A stretch of DNA of 64,000 nt from Isochrysis galbana (GCA_018136815.1 CM030931.1:1901398-1965397), one strand, 5' to 3'. Shown: positions 31,835 through 43,088, numbered from the stretch's first letter. Translations and numbers: made by a program. Notes: generated from the sequence alone by a model not told the origin.

Positions 31835-33721
31835 ATGGCGCCGCTCTCCTCGCTCGCGACGGCATTCGCGGCGCTGGCGGCTATACCCCAAGGCGTTGAC
31901 GGGGTGGAGAGGAGGGAGGCCCTTCCTTGGGCGGGAGCAGCGAATGCCTCGGCCGGTAGCCTCGTCGAGATCGTCCAGTGTGTCGATTCTCACACTTCAT
32001 GTGAAGCCTGGTCCAGATCTGGTGAGTGTTCGAAGAACCCAGGCTTCATGGCCTCGAGCTGCCGCCGTTCGTGCGGGAAATGCGCGCTTTCGGGGGAGGA
32101 TGCGCTTAAGGCGAGGGAGATCTGCCACCTCGCTGCACGCAACCTCCTTGGCCTCCATCATTCCCTCCTTACAGGCGGCCAACTGGCTGATGACAGCTCG
32201 ATGAGCAAGCCGCCAGCAAGTCTTGTGCACGCGCGGGTGAGAGAACTCATGGTCGAGTCTCTAAATCTCTTGGAGAGGTGCGGATCTGATCACGCGGATC
32301 CAAATGCCGCATTCATAGAGTTGGCAGCCGCCATTCAGGCATCCGTCGATGCCACATGTGGCGCTGGCGCAGCCGGCACCGGTGCTGGGGAAGAGCCGGA
32401 ATGCGCTCCGCCTCCATCTCAAGAAGACCTGGACGCCATAGCGGCGGCCGCCGCCGCACGACTATCAGGCATGAAGGTGGATACTCATTTTGCAATGCTA
32501 CGCGGTTTGGATGGGCAATTGAATGTCAAGATGCCGCTGATTGGACTGGGAACTTGGTTGACGACTGGCATAGATTGCGAGAAGCTCGTGACCGATGGGC
32601 TGAAGGCGGGCCTGCGAGCCATCGACACGTCGGAGAATTACCTGAACGCGGATGCTATCGGTCGCGCTATCGCAGCGTCGAATGTGCCTCGAGGCGAGCT
32701 CTTTCTCGCGTCGAAGCTCTCTCATGCAAACTCATACTCAACGCAAGGAGCGCGCGAGTCGCTACAAGCTCAACTCGACGCCCTTGGAACCGACTATCTC
32801 GATCTCTTCATGCTGCATTCAGTGGGCCCCTCCACGGCTGCTCGGCGCGAAGCCTGGCGGGAAATGCGAGCAATGCAATCCGAGGGTCTTGTCCGATCGA
32901 TTGGTGTCTCCAACTTTCATCTGCAGGATCTGAAGAGCTTGGTGGAAGAGGACTCCGATGATGGCGGCCAAGTTGTCGCTATGCTCCAAAACAAATTCAA
33001 CCCGTACCACCAGGGATCTCTCCATACGTCTGGTGATGACTATCCTCTGTTTTGCCGTGACCACAACATTACACTCATCGCATACTGTCCACTGAATGCG
33101 TGGCCATCGGCACTTGCGCCGATCAATGATGTATTCGTCTCTCACGTTGCTGTGAAGGTCGATCGCACCCCGGCACAGGTGCATGGGCCTTCAATTGTAG
33201 CCCGCCGGTCCGTTGAGTGCCCACAATTTCCTCGCACTGTCCATTCCAGTTTTTCCTGTTCCGCCTGCAGGTTCTCCTGAGGTGGGCGTTGCAACGAGGC
33301 GCCGCAGTGTTGACAAGGTCGTCCAAGGAAGCTCATCTCCGAGAAGCGGTTGCTGTTTATGACTTTGAGCTATCATCGACGTACGATTCGATCGTTTCAG
33401 GTGAGCTTAGGCCACTTACGGTCCACCCTGTGGAGGCGGAGGCTTGCCACGCTGGCTGCACACGGGTAGGCACACTGTGCTCGCTGCATACTGTGTCAGG
33501 GCGAAGAGAGCCGCGTCGCTTAGAGAGCTGGATTTGGTCGCCACAGCTGTGCGGCTGCTAATATTGATGCCAACAATGTTGCATTGCTTCACCATGCAGG
33601 TCTCGGCTGGCTCGCCCTTTCAAAGACAAATCGGCCGCCGCCCTCCGTAGCTGATGTGCTTGGCATCCAACAAGCCGAGAAGAGCGCGCGCAGTCTGCGT
33701 TCGATGCGCAACGAGCTTTGA
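31835..33721 (+). CDS. ShK-domain aldo/keto reductase, secretory leader (three exons)
   Basis: Predicted 531 residues. Exons are 31835-33178, 33271-33400 and 33600-33721; introns GTGCAT...CTGCAG and GTGAGC...ATGCAG join in frame. The ATG at 31835 gives a hydrophobic leader. A six-Cys ShK-type module follows (about residues 49-83: CVDSHTSC...CSKNPGFM...CRRSCGKC). The rest is an AKR barrel with an intact tetrad: Asp and Tyr in AIDTSENYLN, Lys in FLASKLS, His in FMLHSVG. Later blocks SIGVSNFH and AYCPLNAW are present, and across the splice TPAQ-VLLRWALQRGAAVL. Splicing out both introns is needed to complete the AKR C-terminus (DFELSS...GLGWLALS). NAD(P)H-dependent carbonyl reduction is the family reaction; the substrate is unknown. 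ShK modules often sit beside oxidoreductase domains in algae. Confidence 0.88.
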
Positions 33722-34934
33722 TGTGCTCACTCACACACATCATGCTGCCAAGTAGGAGCATCATAGTGTGCAAGGATAGAATCCCCCATTGCGAGCCAAT
33801 TCTCGCGACCAGACCCACAACTAAGTAAATGCCTCGTCAACGGATTGGACAACATCTTCCCCACGTAATGACCTCGGTATGGATTCACTCATATCATTGA
33901 ACGTGGAGACAACTGCTATGAAATCATGTGCGTAAGGTGGACGCAAGGAAATTCGCCGTCTATTTCATGTCTACGAATTCGAAGTTGATGTCCAGTGTTT
34001 TTTTACCTCCACTCCCCGAGATTGGTATAAAAGTAATCCCGAACCTACAATTGCACGACGGTCCAAGTCCAGGGGCAATTGGCCTCTAGATTGGCCTCTA
34101 GTCTCTAGCGCATTTTCATTTTCCATTGCGCTTGTTATGGCGGCGTTTTGCACCCAACCCACCAAGCCCCAATCTCAAAACAACAAAACACATGCCTATT
34201 TTCAATTCGGGACACGGAGGGAAGTTGGATTGGGTTGGTGGATAAGGATTGGTCGGTTGGGGTTGGTGTGTTGGGCGGGTTGGGGTTGGTGGGTTGGGCT
34301 GGGTGCTGAGATTATGTTGAGATGGACTGACTCCTGGATCCGGGTAAGGCTCATGAGACTTCATCCTTGGCAACCCACCACGCGTGCCCGTAGGCGGCCT
34401 GTCGACTTTGGTAGCGGGTGAAGATACTTGGGAAGGCTGGGCAATGGTGCAGTGGTAACGGGGTCCGCGCGCGCGGCGGCGAGGGCGGATTTGGTGGTGC
34501 AGAGGGCGGTGTTGGGTCCATAGGCATAGGAACAGATTGAGTCAATCTCTAGTGGGTGATTTCTAGCGAGAGACCACACACAAGGCACTAGGGGCTCAAG
34601 GGTACGAGGGGTCACGGTACGGCTTCGATCGAAGAGCGCTACGACGGCTGCACGGCTGCTGGGGTGCGTACGAAGACACGCCACACCACTTTCCAACGTA
34701 AACAAGGACAACACGTAATAGACACGGGAGCGAAAGCCACGGTGGACGGTGGGTTAACAGAGAAAGCAAAGAAGGAACCAATTGGCCGGAAGAGAACTCG
34801 TCATCCTAGAGAAGAATTGCACACAGAAAAGGCGCGAAAGGGATTCCTCCATGCTTAGTGAAGATCCTATAAGATTCATCGGCGAATAGCGCAACGCGAG
34901 CACAGCGGCGTGCACTTTACCTACAGCTTTTCGT
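33722..34934. other. No recognisable gene; GGTTGG-rich stretch
   Basis: Positions 34225-34310 are a G/T-rich run with many GGTTGG words. Other frames have no domain. Confidence 0.45.
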
Positions 34935-35157
34935 AGCTTAGTTAAAAAAAATTCTTAATAATCTCGTCGCGCGCGCGACCCTGCACCTCCTCCCTGCAGC
35001 CACGCCCGCTTCCCTTACCCCCCCCTCCACCTGCCTTGCGGCGCGTCCCCTCGTGCTCTACCTAGGGGCTGGGTGAAGTGGGTTTCCAGTGGCGGACGGT
35101 GTGCGCCGGTCCCCGACGGCTTATCGCTCCTCCCCGAGCTCGTCTGTCGAGAGATCA
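34935..35157 (-). mobile_element. Element 3' tail, inverted
   Basis: On the minus strand it ends GCGCGACGAGATTATTAAGAA followed by a T-run, and upstream contains GGAAACCCACTTCACCC. The same tail closes the insertion at 38395-38639, here in opposite orientation. Confidence 0.65.
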
Positions 35158-35177
35158 AGGGTTGCCGTAGCGGTAAT

Positions 35178-36104
35178 AATAAAACAACTGAGCGTTAGTA
35201 CCACTACTCCCACTAGCCCAGTACTACAGTACTATCACGACACCCCTCAGCGCACTTGCCCGCACGCCTTGGAGTGATGATACAGACACATACACATATG
35301 CATCCCTACAAATCTCCCCCCTCGCAAACCCCCGGCTCCCATTATAACTCCCCACAAGTTACAATGGGGGAAAACCCAGTGGGGCGGTCCGACCTACGTC
35401 GGGCGACCCACCGGGGAAAAGCACCGGGGGGGGGGGGAGGGACCTCTCGTCGAGAAGCAGAACGGCCCTTGCAGCTCGCGCCGCGAGCAGTCCTCGAAGA
35501 AATAAATGACTGCGCCCCCCGATATCTGCCACAGGGACGTCTTGAGCCACTCCCTTCTTCTCCCCCTCCTGTCGCCAGCCGCCCCCCTTCGCCCGTTTGC
35601 TAACGCAAACGGGGCCCGTTTCTTACCGCACTCCATCGGGGGGCGTGCAAATCCCCCCCTTCTCCCTCTCTCCATTCTCCTCCACCCCTCTCCCTGCGGC
35701 GCGTCGCCATGCGGTGCGCCACGGCCTGCTCTCAGAGGGCCTTTGGGAGCTCCCAGAGGGCCATTAAGGGCAGCTCAGGGGGCAGTGGAGGCTGGGGCTC
35801 AGCCCCTGGCCCCCCCTGCCTCTCCCACGCTTGCCACGCTGGCTATTGGAGCCTCCCAGTGGCCTCTGTCTGCCTGACAACCAGGGGAGGGGGGGGAGTC
35901 AGCTCGAGGGCAGGCCCATGCTGGGCGTGGGAGTGCGAGTCTCTGCCCGCGCCCACTAGGGGTCTGGGCCAGAGTGTTGATTGCCCAGCCCCTGCCAAAG
36001 GGCAGGGGCTGAGGTTGATTGTACGGGCCCACCCCGGGGGGTGTCCGCGATGGAGAGAGGGGGGCGCGAGGCCCCCATTGACCCCCACTTATAAAAGTAG
36101 GTTG
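35178..36104 (-). mobile_element. Family C short retroposon-like element (927 bp)
   Basis: Bounded by a perfect 20-bp target duplication AGGGTTGCCGTAGCGGTAAT (35158-35177 and 36105-36124). On the minus strand it begins with a hairpin (CAACCTACTTTTATAAGTGG) and a leader with GGGGCCTCGCGCCCCCC, and ends CAGTTGTTTTATT. The body around 35700-35900 shares word order with family A (cgcatggcg... CAGCTCAGGGGGCAGTGGAGG), so the families are related. No protein is evident. Confidence 0.88.
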
Positions 36105-36124
36105 AGGGTTGCCGTAGCGGTAAT

Positions 36125-36660
36125 GTGGGAGCCCGCAAGTCCTTCGAGCTGTCCGTGTTTGCGTTCGAGCGTTTTGGTTTTGCGCTAACCCACATCGCTC
36201 GAGCGTAAGTAAGACCAGAACGCTCAATAGCCCCAGAATGCTCCCTCGAACGAGGGTCGCCCCCCCCCCCCCCCCCCCCGACCCCAGACCCAGAACGCTC
36301 GAGATCCCCTTCCGAGTTCTCTTTACATTAGAACCGTTGGGGGACTGTGAGATGCGAGCGCTCGCGGGGGCGCTCGCAAACTTCCCCCCGAGCGCTCCGT
36401 CGAGGGGGTGAAGGGGGGGCCTCTCGCACCGCTCCTCGCTCCTCTTCTCTCTCGCCTTCTCTCTCGTCCTCTCCCTCTACCTCTCTGTCTCTCTCGCCTT
36501 CTCACTCTTCCTCTCCCTCGTCCTCTTCCTCTTCATCTCCCTCTCCCGCTCCCTCTTCCCCTCCCCCTTCCTCTCCTGCACGTTCTGCACATCGTCGATC
36601 AGTCCACTGGGGAACGAACGTCAGCAAGCTAGAGCGAGCAAGCCGCCAGCCCGCAGCCTC
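36125..36660. other. Upstream region of the kinase gene
   Basis: GAACGCTC/CGAGCGTT words recur at 36160-36310 and a C-run lies at 36260-36278. From 36420 it is CT-rich, a common leader type in this window. No promoter element assigned. Confidence 0.45.
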
Positions 36661-37953
36661 ATGTCCGCAGAGAGGAAAAAGGGCTTCGTTAGGCACGCCA
36701 ACCCGCTGCGCTCGTTCAACTTCCAGGCCATCATTGGCAAAGGATCGTATGGCAAGGTGTACCGTGCTGCGGCGAAGGATGGCGGGCGACTGGTGGCCTT
36801 CAAGGTGTTGAGCCTCGATGATGACGAGGAGAGCATCACCCTCGAGATCCAGCGCGAACTGGACAGTCTGCGAGAATGCCAGCATCCAAACATTGTGCAG
36901 TACGAGGGGGCGTACATTGCCTCCAAGAGGCTTTGGGTTGCGATGGAATACTGTCTCTGTAGCCTGCATTGCATACTCTCTCGTACCAACCGTCCTCTCC
37001 AGGAAGGGCAGATCGCAGCCGTGATGGCACGCGCTCTGCGTGGCTTGGACTATTTACATTCACAACGGCACCTCATCCACAGAGACGTAAAAGCTGGCAA
37101 CATTCTCCTCACCTCAGACGGTGAAGTGAAGCTCGCAGACTTTGGGGTCTCAGCTCAGCTTGGTGGTACATTGACGAAAAGGAACACTGTCATTGGGACA
37201 CCGATGTACATGAGCCCTGAGATGATCGAGGAGGGGCAATACGATCACCGGACTGATCTATGGTCCCTAGGAATCACGGCGATTGAATTGGCGCAGATGC
37301 GCCCACCCTTGGCAGAAGTCAAGCCGGCAGTTCGGGTACTTTTCCTCATTCCGAGCCGTCCTGCGCCAGAGTTGGAAAAGCCGGATAGATGGAGCGTTAA
37401 TTTCAATTCTTTCATAAGCGCGCTTTTGGTCAAAGATCCGGCATATAGACCCGATGCTGCAGCTGCGCTCCGACATCCATTTGCCAAGCAAGGCGACGAA
37501 TCTGATACCCAGATGGAACTCGTCGACGCCTTCCTCAACGTGTCTCGCATGGGTGTTGAAGACAAGAATCATGCTATTGCTGGCCAGCCAACCCTACGCA
37601 GTTATCAACATAGCGGAAATGCACCGAGCATCTTGAACGTAGATGCCAATGAAGCAACCCTGCCATGTTCTTGCCGCTCATCAGATGACCTTCTTGGACA
37701 AGGAACACTAGGCCTAGCGTCAGGGCCCGTGGTCGAACATGACACGCTCGGTGGTAGGGCTCCGGGTCCGCTGAATCGTGCCCTCTTCTCCTTCATGCTG
37801 GACTATGAGGACTATTCGCCCGAGGACGCTAATTGCACAAGCGGGGACTTACAAACCCTAGATCGCGCTTTTTCCGCAACGCTTTTCGACGACAAGTGTG
37901 GGAATGGATACGCAACATTGCCCGCCAAAACGAAAGAGATCGCAGGAACATGA
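36661..37953 (+). CDS. STE20/GCK-type serine/threonine protein kinase
   Basis: 430 residues, single exon. All kinase landmarks are present: glycine loop GKGSYGKV (26-33), VAFK Lys48, helix-C Glu (about 66), catalytic HRDVKAGN (140-147), DFG (160-162), and the STE20 signature GTPMYMSPEMI (179-189). The WSLGITAIELA block follows. The VKxxN and TPxxMxPE text is closest to the MST/Hippo branch of STE20 kinases, which act in growth and cytoskeletal signalling. After the kinase domain (about residue 285) come 145 residues without a recognised domain; no SARAH helix was seen, so a true Hippo assignment is not supported. The start at 36661 follows a CT-rich leader. Confidence 0.9.
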   Translation: MSAERKKGFVRHANPLRSFNFQAIIGKGSYGKVYRAAAKDGGRLVAFKVLSLDDDEESITLEIQRELDSLRECQHPNIVQYEGAYIASKRLWVAMEYCLCSLHCILSRTNRPLQEGQIAAVMARALRGLDYLHSQRHLIHRDVKAGNILLTSDGEVKLADFGVSAQLGGTLTKRNTVIGTPMYMSPEMIEEGQYDHRTDLWSLGITAIELAQMRPPLAEVKPAVRVLFLIPSRPAPELEKPDRWSVNFNSFISALLVKDPAYRPDAAAALRHPFAKQGDESDTQMELVDAFLNVSRMGVEDKNHAIAGQPTLRSYQHSGNAPSILNVDANEATLPCSCRSSDDLLGQGTLGLASGPVVEHDTLGGRAPGPLNRALFSFMLDYEDYSPEDANCTSGDLQTLDRAFSATLFDDKCGNGYATLPAKTKEIAGT

Positions 37954-38376
37954 TCTCAACGCACGATGCGGAAAATGCTGGCCTCGGGGATTCTAGTGTC
38001 ACCTTCTTACTGGCCATGGCCCGCGAATGCCTCCGAGCTCTTGTTCCCATACTCAAGACACCTTCAGGATAGCCACAATATGGATTACCGCAGCGAACGA
38101 GGGCAGTCATCGCCTACGCTCCGTGCATAGATAGTATCTTTGACTTTGACTTACAAGTGCTACTATCGAGGTGCTATCTGTTGTTTCTCATGTGTTGTGA
38201 AAGATCGGCGATATGTTGAAGTGTGGTGTCTTTGCTAGCGCATCATGCACAAGATGACTAGGCATCGGCTCTCTCTATCGCTCTCCCCTTGCGCTTGTTG
38301 TGCGCGCTATCAACTGATACTAGTAGTAGTATGAAATAAAACCCTTTTGTTTGCGAAGATTACTGCTACTAAGACA
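37954..38376. other. 3' flank of the kinase gene; no gene
   Basis: No domain-bearing frame. AATAAA at 38335 could be a polyadenylation signal, but such words are uninformative alone. Confidence 0.4.
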
Positions 38377-38394
38377 TTTCTTCACCAGAAACCC

Positions 38395-38639
38395 AGCACA
38401 AGAAACGGACACACATCAGCCGGTAGCCCGATGGCACAGGAGGAAGGCGAGAAACAGGCCGTCGAGAATCGGCACACACCGTCTGCCACTGGAAACCCAC
38501 TACACCCAGCCCCTAGCCCTAGGTAGAGCACGAGGGGACGAGCCGCAAGGCAGGTGGAGGGGGAGTGAAGGGAAGCGGGCGAGGCTGCGGAGATACTGTG
38601 CAGGGTCGCGCGCGCGGCGAGATTATTAAGAAGTTTTTT
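38395..38639 (+). mobile_element. 5'-truncated retroposon insertion (about 245 bp)
   Basis: Bounded by the 18-bp duplication TTTCTTCACCAGAAACCC (38377-38394 and 38640-38657). It ends GCGGCGAGATTATTAAGAAG plus a T-run, the same 3' tail as the fragment at 34935-35157. The lack of a 5' hairpin and the short length are typical of 5' truncation during target-primed reverse transcription. Confidence 0.9.
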
Positions 38640-38965
38640 TTTCTTCACCAGAAACCCGACTCCAACGCCCTCGCCCCGGGCTAACTCCCCCTTCCGCTCC
38701 CCTCCCCTTATTCCTTTCCGTTCGGTGTCGGGGTGTGCGGCCGTGCGTGCGGCCCATGTGCACTAACTACTTTAGACTTTAGGCCATGCTTGAGGGGAGG
38801 ACCGGTGCGGGCAGAAGGTGCAACCCGAGGTTCCCTTTTTTTGTCACATCCCTCCCGTCCATTTAGGTAAACATTTTTATTAACCTCTATTTAGCCCCGA
38901 ACTTGGGTCCAGTGGCACGTGTATTACTAAATTTTTGGCAAAAACAGCTCGAGGTTCCCGCGACC

Positions 38966-39328
38966 TCACTTCGCCCAAAACAAGTATGCCACAGCCGACA
39001 TCACTAAATAAATAAAGACGTCGCCCGCCCTTACAGTTTGTGCATCACGTTTCAATATCTCTTTCGCATCCAAGGTCAGTTGCATGTTCTCCGTCTTGTA
39101 AAAGCGAATATTCTTTGTCTTCCACAGTACCAAGAGGAGAAGAATGAACAGCGCGAAGACCACCCCGACCGCGATCCCGACCCTCTTGAGGCCATTCCCC
39201 GACGCTATGAGGGCTGCGCCTGAAGAAATAACGAGAAACCAGAAGGTGATGCCACCCAAGAGACTCATCAAGCGGAAGACGTCGTAGGAGCCATCGGCCC
39301 ATGGGCTGTCACGGACGTAGACCCACAT
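38966..39328 (-). CDS. Small multi-spanning membrane protein, or last exon of one
   Basis: 120 codons with three hydrophobic segments: LLGGITFWFLVISSGAALIA (about 23-42), GIAVGVVFALFILLLLVLW (51-69) and FIYLVMSAVAYLFW (105-118). Between them lies a charged segment ending in LTLDAKEILKRDAQTVRAGD. Protein-like text continues 15 codons upstream of the Met (NDAISNEFSFAYCK) before a stop, and a T-rich stretch lies beyond, so this may be a terminal exon. A short element inserted at 39480 lies 150 bp upstream and may have displaced the rest of the gene. No family recognised. Confidence 0.5.
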   Translation of the reverse strand: MWVYVRDSPWADGSYDVFRLMSLLGGITFWFLVISSGAALIASGNGLKRVGIAVGVVFALFILLLLVLWKTKNIRFYKTENMQLTLDAKEILKRDAQTVRAGDVFIYLVMSAVAYLFWAK

Positions 39329-39479
39329 CTTACAGTATGCAAAGGAAAATTCGTTTGAGATCGCGTCATTGCCGGGGCCGCTTCACTCGCGGGGCGCCCT
39401 GGAGCACTCCTCCCGTTTATTTTTGCGCCTCAATTTGGACGATCGACCGCCCGAGTTATTTTTGTGTACCGGTATCTTG

Positions 39480-40342
39480 CAACTATCAGTAAAACTGATA
39501 GGGTCATGGGGGCCCCGTGCCCCCCCTCCTCCAACGCAGACACCCCCTGGGTGGGCCTGCACACTCAACCTCAGCCCCTGCCTGCTGGCAGGGGCTGAGC
39601 TGACATCACTCTGGCACAGACCCTCGCCGAGCGCGCATCGCGCGCCGCACGCATTCGCCTGCACTGGCCCCTGATCGTACTGACCCCCCACTCCACCACT
39701 GAGCCACAGACCACCTGAGCCGCCAGGAGGGCACCCAGGACCAGCGAGGCCAGCGAGGGAGAGGCAGGAGAGGCCAGGGGCCCAGCCCCAGCCTCCACTG
39801 CCCCCTGAGCTGGCCCAGCTGGCCCTCTGGGGGGACCCGAGGGTCCCCTCAGAGGGGTGCCATGGCGCGCGCAGGCATCGCACGCCCGTAAGAGAACGAA
39901 GAGAACCGCGAGAAAAGAACGACAAAAAAAACGACGCGATCTGACCCAAGAAAAGGTAAGACTCACGCCTGTTTACGGTATGTTTACAGGCCGATACCCC
40001 GAGCGACACACGAATGCCGCGAAAACGCGGTGTTACTTGAAAAAGACGCGAGAAGAGGGGGCCGAGACCTCCCAGGGGCACGAAGTGTCACATGCAACAG
40101 GCGTTTACGTTTGTTTTGCCACAGGAACACCACACCAGCAGGTCTGCCCCAGCCCACCCCCTGCACTTGGCCCGTTGTAGTGCACGCGGGCCCCCCCCCC
40201 GATACCAAAGACAAAGGAATGAAGGGGGTAGTGTAAGGGAGTGAGTAAACTGGGGTATAGGCGATGTCGTGAGTGAGTACCGTGAGTACGTGGACTGTAT
40301 AGCTAGCGTGAGTAGCCCGAATCTTCAGATGTTTTATTATTA
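39480..40342 (+). mobile_element. Family C-like short element (863 bp) with the LINE 3' end
   Basis: Flanked by TTTTGTGTACCGGTATCTTG (39460-39479) and a copy with one mismatch (40343-40362). It starts with a perfect hairpin (CAACTATCAGTAAAACTGATAG, stem of eight) and a GGGGCCCC leader, and ends CCGAATCTTCAGATGTTTT, identical to the 3' end of the LINE at 19523-19545. So this short element shares its 3' terminus with a resident LINE, which suggests that the LINE machinery moves it. Confidence 0.88.
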
Positions 40343-40362
40343 TTTTGTGTACCGGTATGTTG

Positions 40363-41589
40363 TAGATGTCGAATATGCCGGTCACATATGAGATTGATAT
40401 GCAAAAAAACTTCTTGAATGAAAGTGTTCAGAAAGGCAATGATGCCATGTGCGCCGGAGAGTATACACTGGCAATGAGAATTGCAGGTAATTTGAGCTCA
40501 TTGTCATTGTTGGCTGATATGTACACAATTGCGAAAACGGAAGACGATAAAACTCACGCACTCATACAAGATACAAGTGAAATTGGCGACAGAAATACTA
40601 AGACTTGCCACTGGAAAACTGCAACAACCGCCTACAGCCCCGAGCGTGGAGCGTGTTCTCGCGGCTGTAAACCCCAGGTTTAGTGAAGCGGGCGCTCGCG
40701 GCTTGGGTGGAGCGGGCGCTCGTGGCGCGTAGCCGCCCCTTGCCTGAGCGCCTCTCGAATCGACGATGAAGGCGCCTCAACTTGGACGTAGGGGTGAGGA
40801 TTATTCTGAAAAGGTGGGGAGACCCTCCGAGCCGCTTTTGCCGGGGCAGGTGTCGTTCCGTCAATTGTGGGACATCAGTCGAATTGAGCGATCAAATGTC
40901 CACAGTTATTTAAAATTAAATAACACTGCGTGGGGAGCGCTCTTCGAGTTGAAAATGGTTGGAGTGAGCGTCCGGCGATGCAGCGCTCATGACGACCGGT
41001 GTCTGCATGAGCATTTCGACGGACGAGAAGAAGAGGAGGAAGAAGAGGGAGCTGTCGGTCAGGTGTGTACGGAAGGGCAGGAGGAAGGGCAGGAAGAAGG
41101 GGCAGCAGGAAGGGCAGGAAGAAAGGCAGGAGGAAGGGCAGCAGGAAGAAGGGCAGGAAAGGCTCCGGGGTTCCTTTCGCCCAAAGAGAGACGAAGGGGA
41201 GAGAGGCGTGCACCAGGGGTGGGGGGGTGATGAGTTGCAATCACCCTTCCATGTTGAGAGTATTTGACATATTGGAGGGGGGGGGGGGTCCTAACATACC
41301 CTATATTTTTTTCCGGCGGGCTGGGAGTGGTGACTGCCTATCGAGTGACGCCACGCCCTTGCCCCACGCTGTCGGGGGGGGGCATCCTCAAGGCAGTGAC
41401 GCGCATCCGGTGGGAGGACACGCGTGGCTCGCGCTGCGCAGAGGGGCGACACTGCCCACCGGCTTGTCGAGCAGCAGCGCCCACGTGCGCTCCATGTAGT
41501 GGCGTGTTTTGGGTTAACGAGACTGGTTGAAAAAGAAAACATGCACATCTGGGTGGAAAAAAAATAATAACCTGGTCCTCTTTTGACGG
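40363..41589. other. No recognisable gene; GGAAGGGCA minisatellite
   Basis: Positions about 41070-41165 are imperfect repeats of GGAAGGGCAG(GAA). The rest, including the frame at 40366-40683, has no recognised domain. Confidence 0.5.
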
Positions 41590-41677
41590 AACGCGACTTG
41601 CTTTCCGCTCACGGTCAAAAATGTCGACCCCCCCAAATATTATATTAGTACTTAAAAAGCCCTGTTTGACCGCCCTA
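41590..41677. repeat. Solo end of the hAT-like TIR family
   Basis: The reverse complement of 16542-16615 continues for about 75 bp (CCGCTCACGGTCAAAAATGT ... TTTGACCGCCCTA), ending at 41677. No partner end was seen, so it is a fragment. Confidence 0.75.
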
Positions 41678-41797
41678 CCTACAGGCTATCGGGTGGACTT
41701 ACCCGGTGCGCTGCCAAAACGCCCGTGCCATGTGAGCGGCCCCGCCGTGGGCCTCTATGCGTATATGTTGTGGAGGAAGTAGTTCGGTAAGTATATA

Positions 41798-42190
41798 TGT
41801 TACCACCCAGGAGCCAACGCCCCCCAGGAGCCAGGAGCTACCGGGGGCCCCCACCTCAGGCCACATCCACATCTGAGCGAGATGTCCTATGAGCTCGAAG
41901 CCCGATAGCTATCGGTGCCCGTCGTTTTCCCCCAATAGCTATTGGCGCCCATCGTTTCCCCCCAATAGCTATCGGGGGCCGCCTTTCGCCCCCGATGGCT
42001 ATTGGGGGCCGACCTTAAAACGCGATAGCTCGCCCCGGGGGACGTAAAATCTCCCAATAGCTCTCGGGGGATTTTCTCGGTCCCCCGGTAGCTCTCGGTG
42101 GGGCTGTTGGTGATCGGGAGAAAATTTTCCCCGATAGCTCTCGGGGGCCCCCGGTAGCTCCTGGGGGGCGTTGGATCCTGGGGGGTAACA
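41798..42190. mobile_element. Complete palindrome-array MITE (393 bp)
   Basis: TGTTACCACCCAGGAGCCAA at the left and ...GGATCCTGGGGGGTAACA at the right, flanked by TATATA on both sides. It contains about ten GATAGCTATC-type palindromes (variants AATAGCTATT, GAGAGCTACC). This is the smallest complete copy and defines the ends of the family. No coding capacity. Confidence 0.88.
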
Positions 42191-42896
42191 TATATATGGG
42201 AGAGTAGCAGCATGGGACCTGGCGAATGGAAAAGTCGAGCCACCCATCGGATGCTCCATTTTTAGGCTCACCGCGGGTCGTGGATTTCTGCCTCGCCCGC
42301 CGCCCTGCCCGTTCTTCTTATTCCGATAGCTTCTGGGGTCGTTGCGGTAGGGACAGAAGCGAGGGGTAGGTTGCACTCCTTCGCTCTCCCCCCTTAGATT
42401 GGCGCCGGGTTAGGGTTTGGGGCTCGGCGGCCTCAAAGCGCCAGCAGCCGTGTGCGAGCGCAGCGGTCAGCCCTCCTCCGTCCGTCATTTTCTCACTAGA
42501 ACAGTATGAGTGTTTCAACATAAGTGATGCGAGCAACATCTCCGTTCATTCCTTTTTGAACCCGGAACGCGTCGTTCCACCTCGTCGCCTTTTGATTCCT
42601 TGAGAATGATTGCTACTCTTGGTATCCGGGCGATGGGCGCCGACTGGTTCTCGCTCTGTCGGATTTAGCACACACCGAAGTTGCCGCACAACATGCGACA
42701 CGACGCGACGACACGATGATAGGCGGCGGCGTCCAACGCCAACCAACGCCGCCGAGAAAGGCAAGGGGCAAAGAGGTGATGCTGCCAAGGCGAAGATGCG
42801 CTCACAGGTCATGCATTTTGGTCTCACTCACATCGAGTTGTACCTGTACTCTTAAGGTGAGACAGGGTAGGAGATACCTCTTGGTGAATCCTGGTG
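42191..42896. other. No recognisable gene
   Basis: No domain-bearing frame and no assigned repeat. Confidence 0.4.
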
Positions 42897-43088
42897 TCAC
42901 GCGGCGCACCGTGTGGTTTTCAATGCAGTGAGGTCGGACAGCCATGTGAAGTTGGGTCCACGCTTAGCGTTTAGCACACCAATGCGCGAGATCGGCCGCA
43001 AGTCCAGTGCTTTGGCAGCCTTACGCTCAAGCTCGGGGGCCGTGAGGGACAGCTCTCGGAGCACGGACGCGGCCACAACGGATCCCGT
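42897..43088 (-). CDS. Candidate terminal coding exon, function unknown
   Basis: Minus-strand frame of 64 codons with strong protein character: GSVVAASVLRELSLTAPELE, then KAAKALDLRPISRIGVLNAK, then TWLSDLTAL, ending at a stop (42899-42897). It has no Met start; it begins after an acceptor-like CCTCTAG at 43089-43095 in phase 0. It could be the last exon of the SAM-domain gene upstream (43500-44303), but no donor in that gene was convincing and the intervening 400 bp contain no certain exon. The family is not recognised. Confidence 0.4.
   Translation of the reverse strand, partial: TGSVVAASVLRELSLTAPELERKAAKALDLRPISRIGVLNAKRGPNFTWLSDLTALKTTRCAA

Noticed and set aside
40366-40683. 105-codon plus-strand frame starting at a target duplication
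   Set aside because: The frame start overlaps the element's target duplication and no domain or splice continuation is visible.
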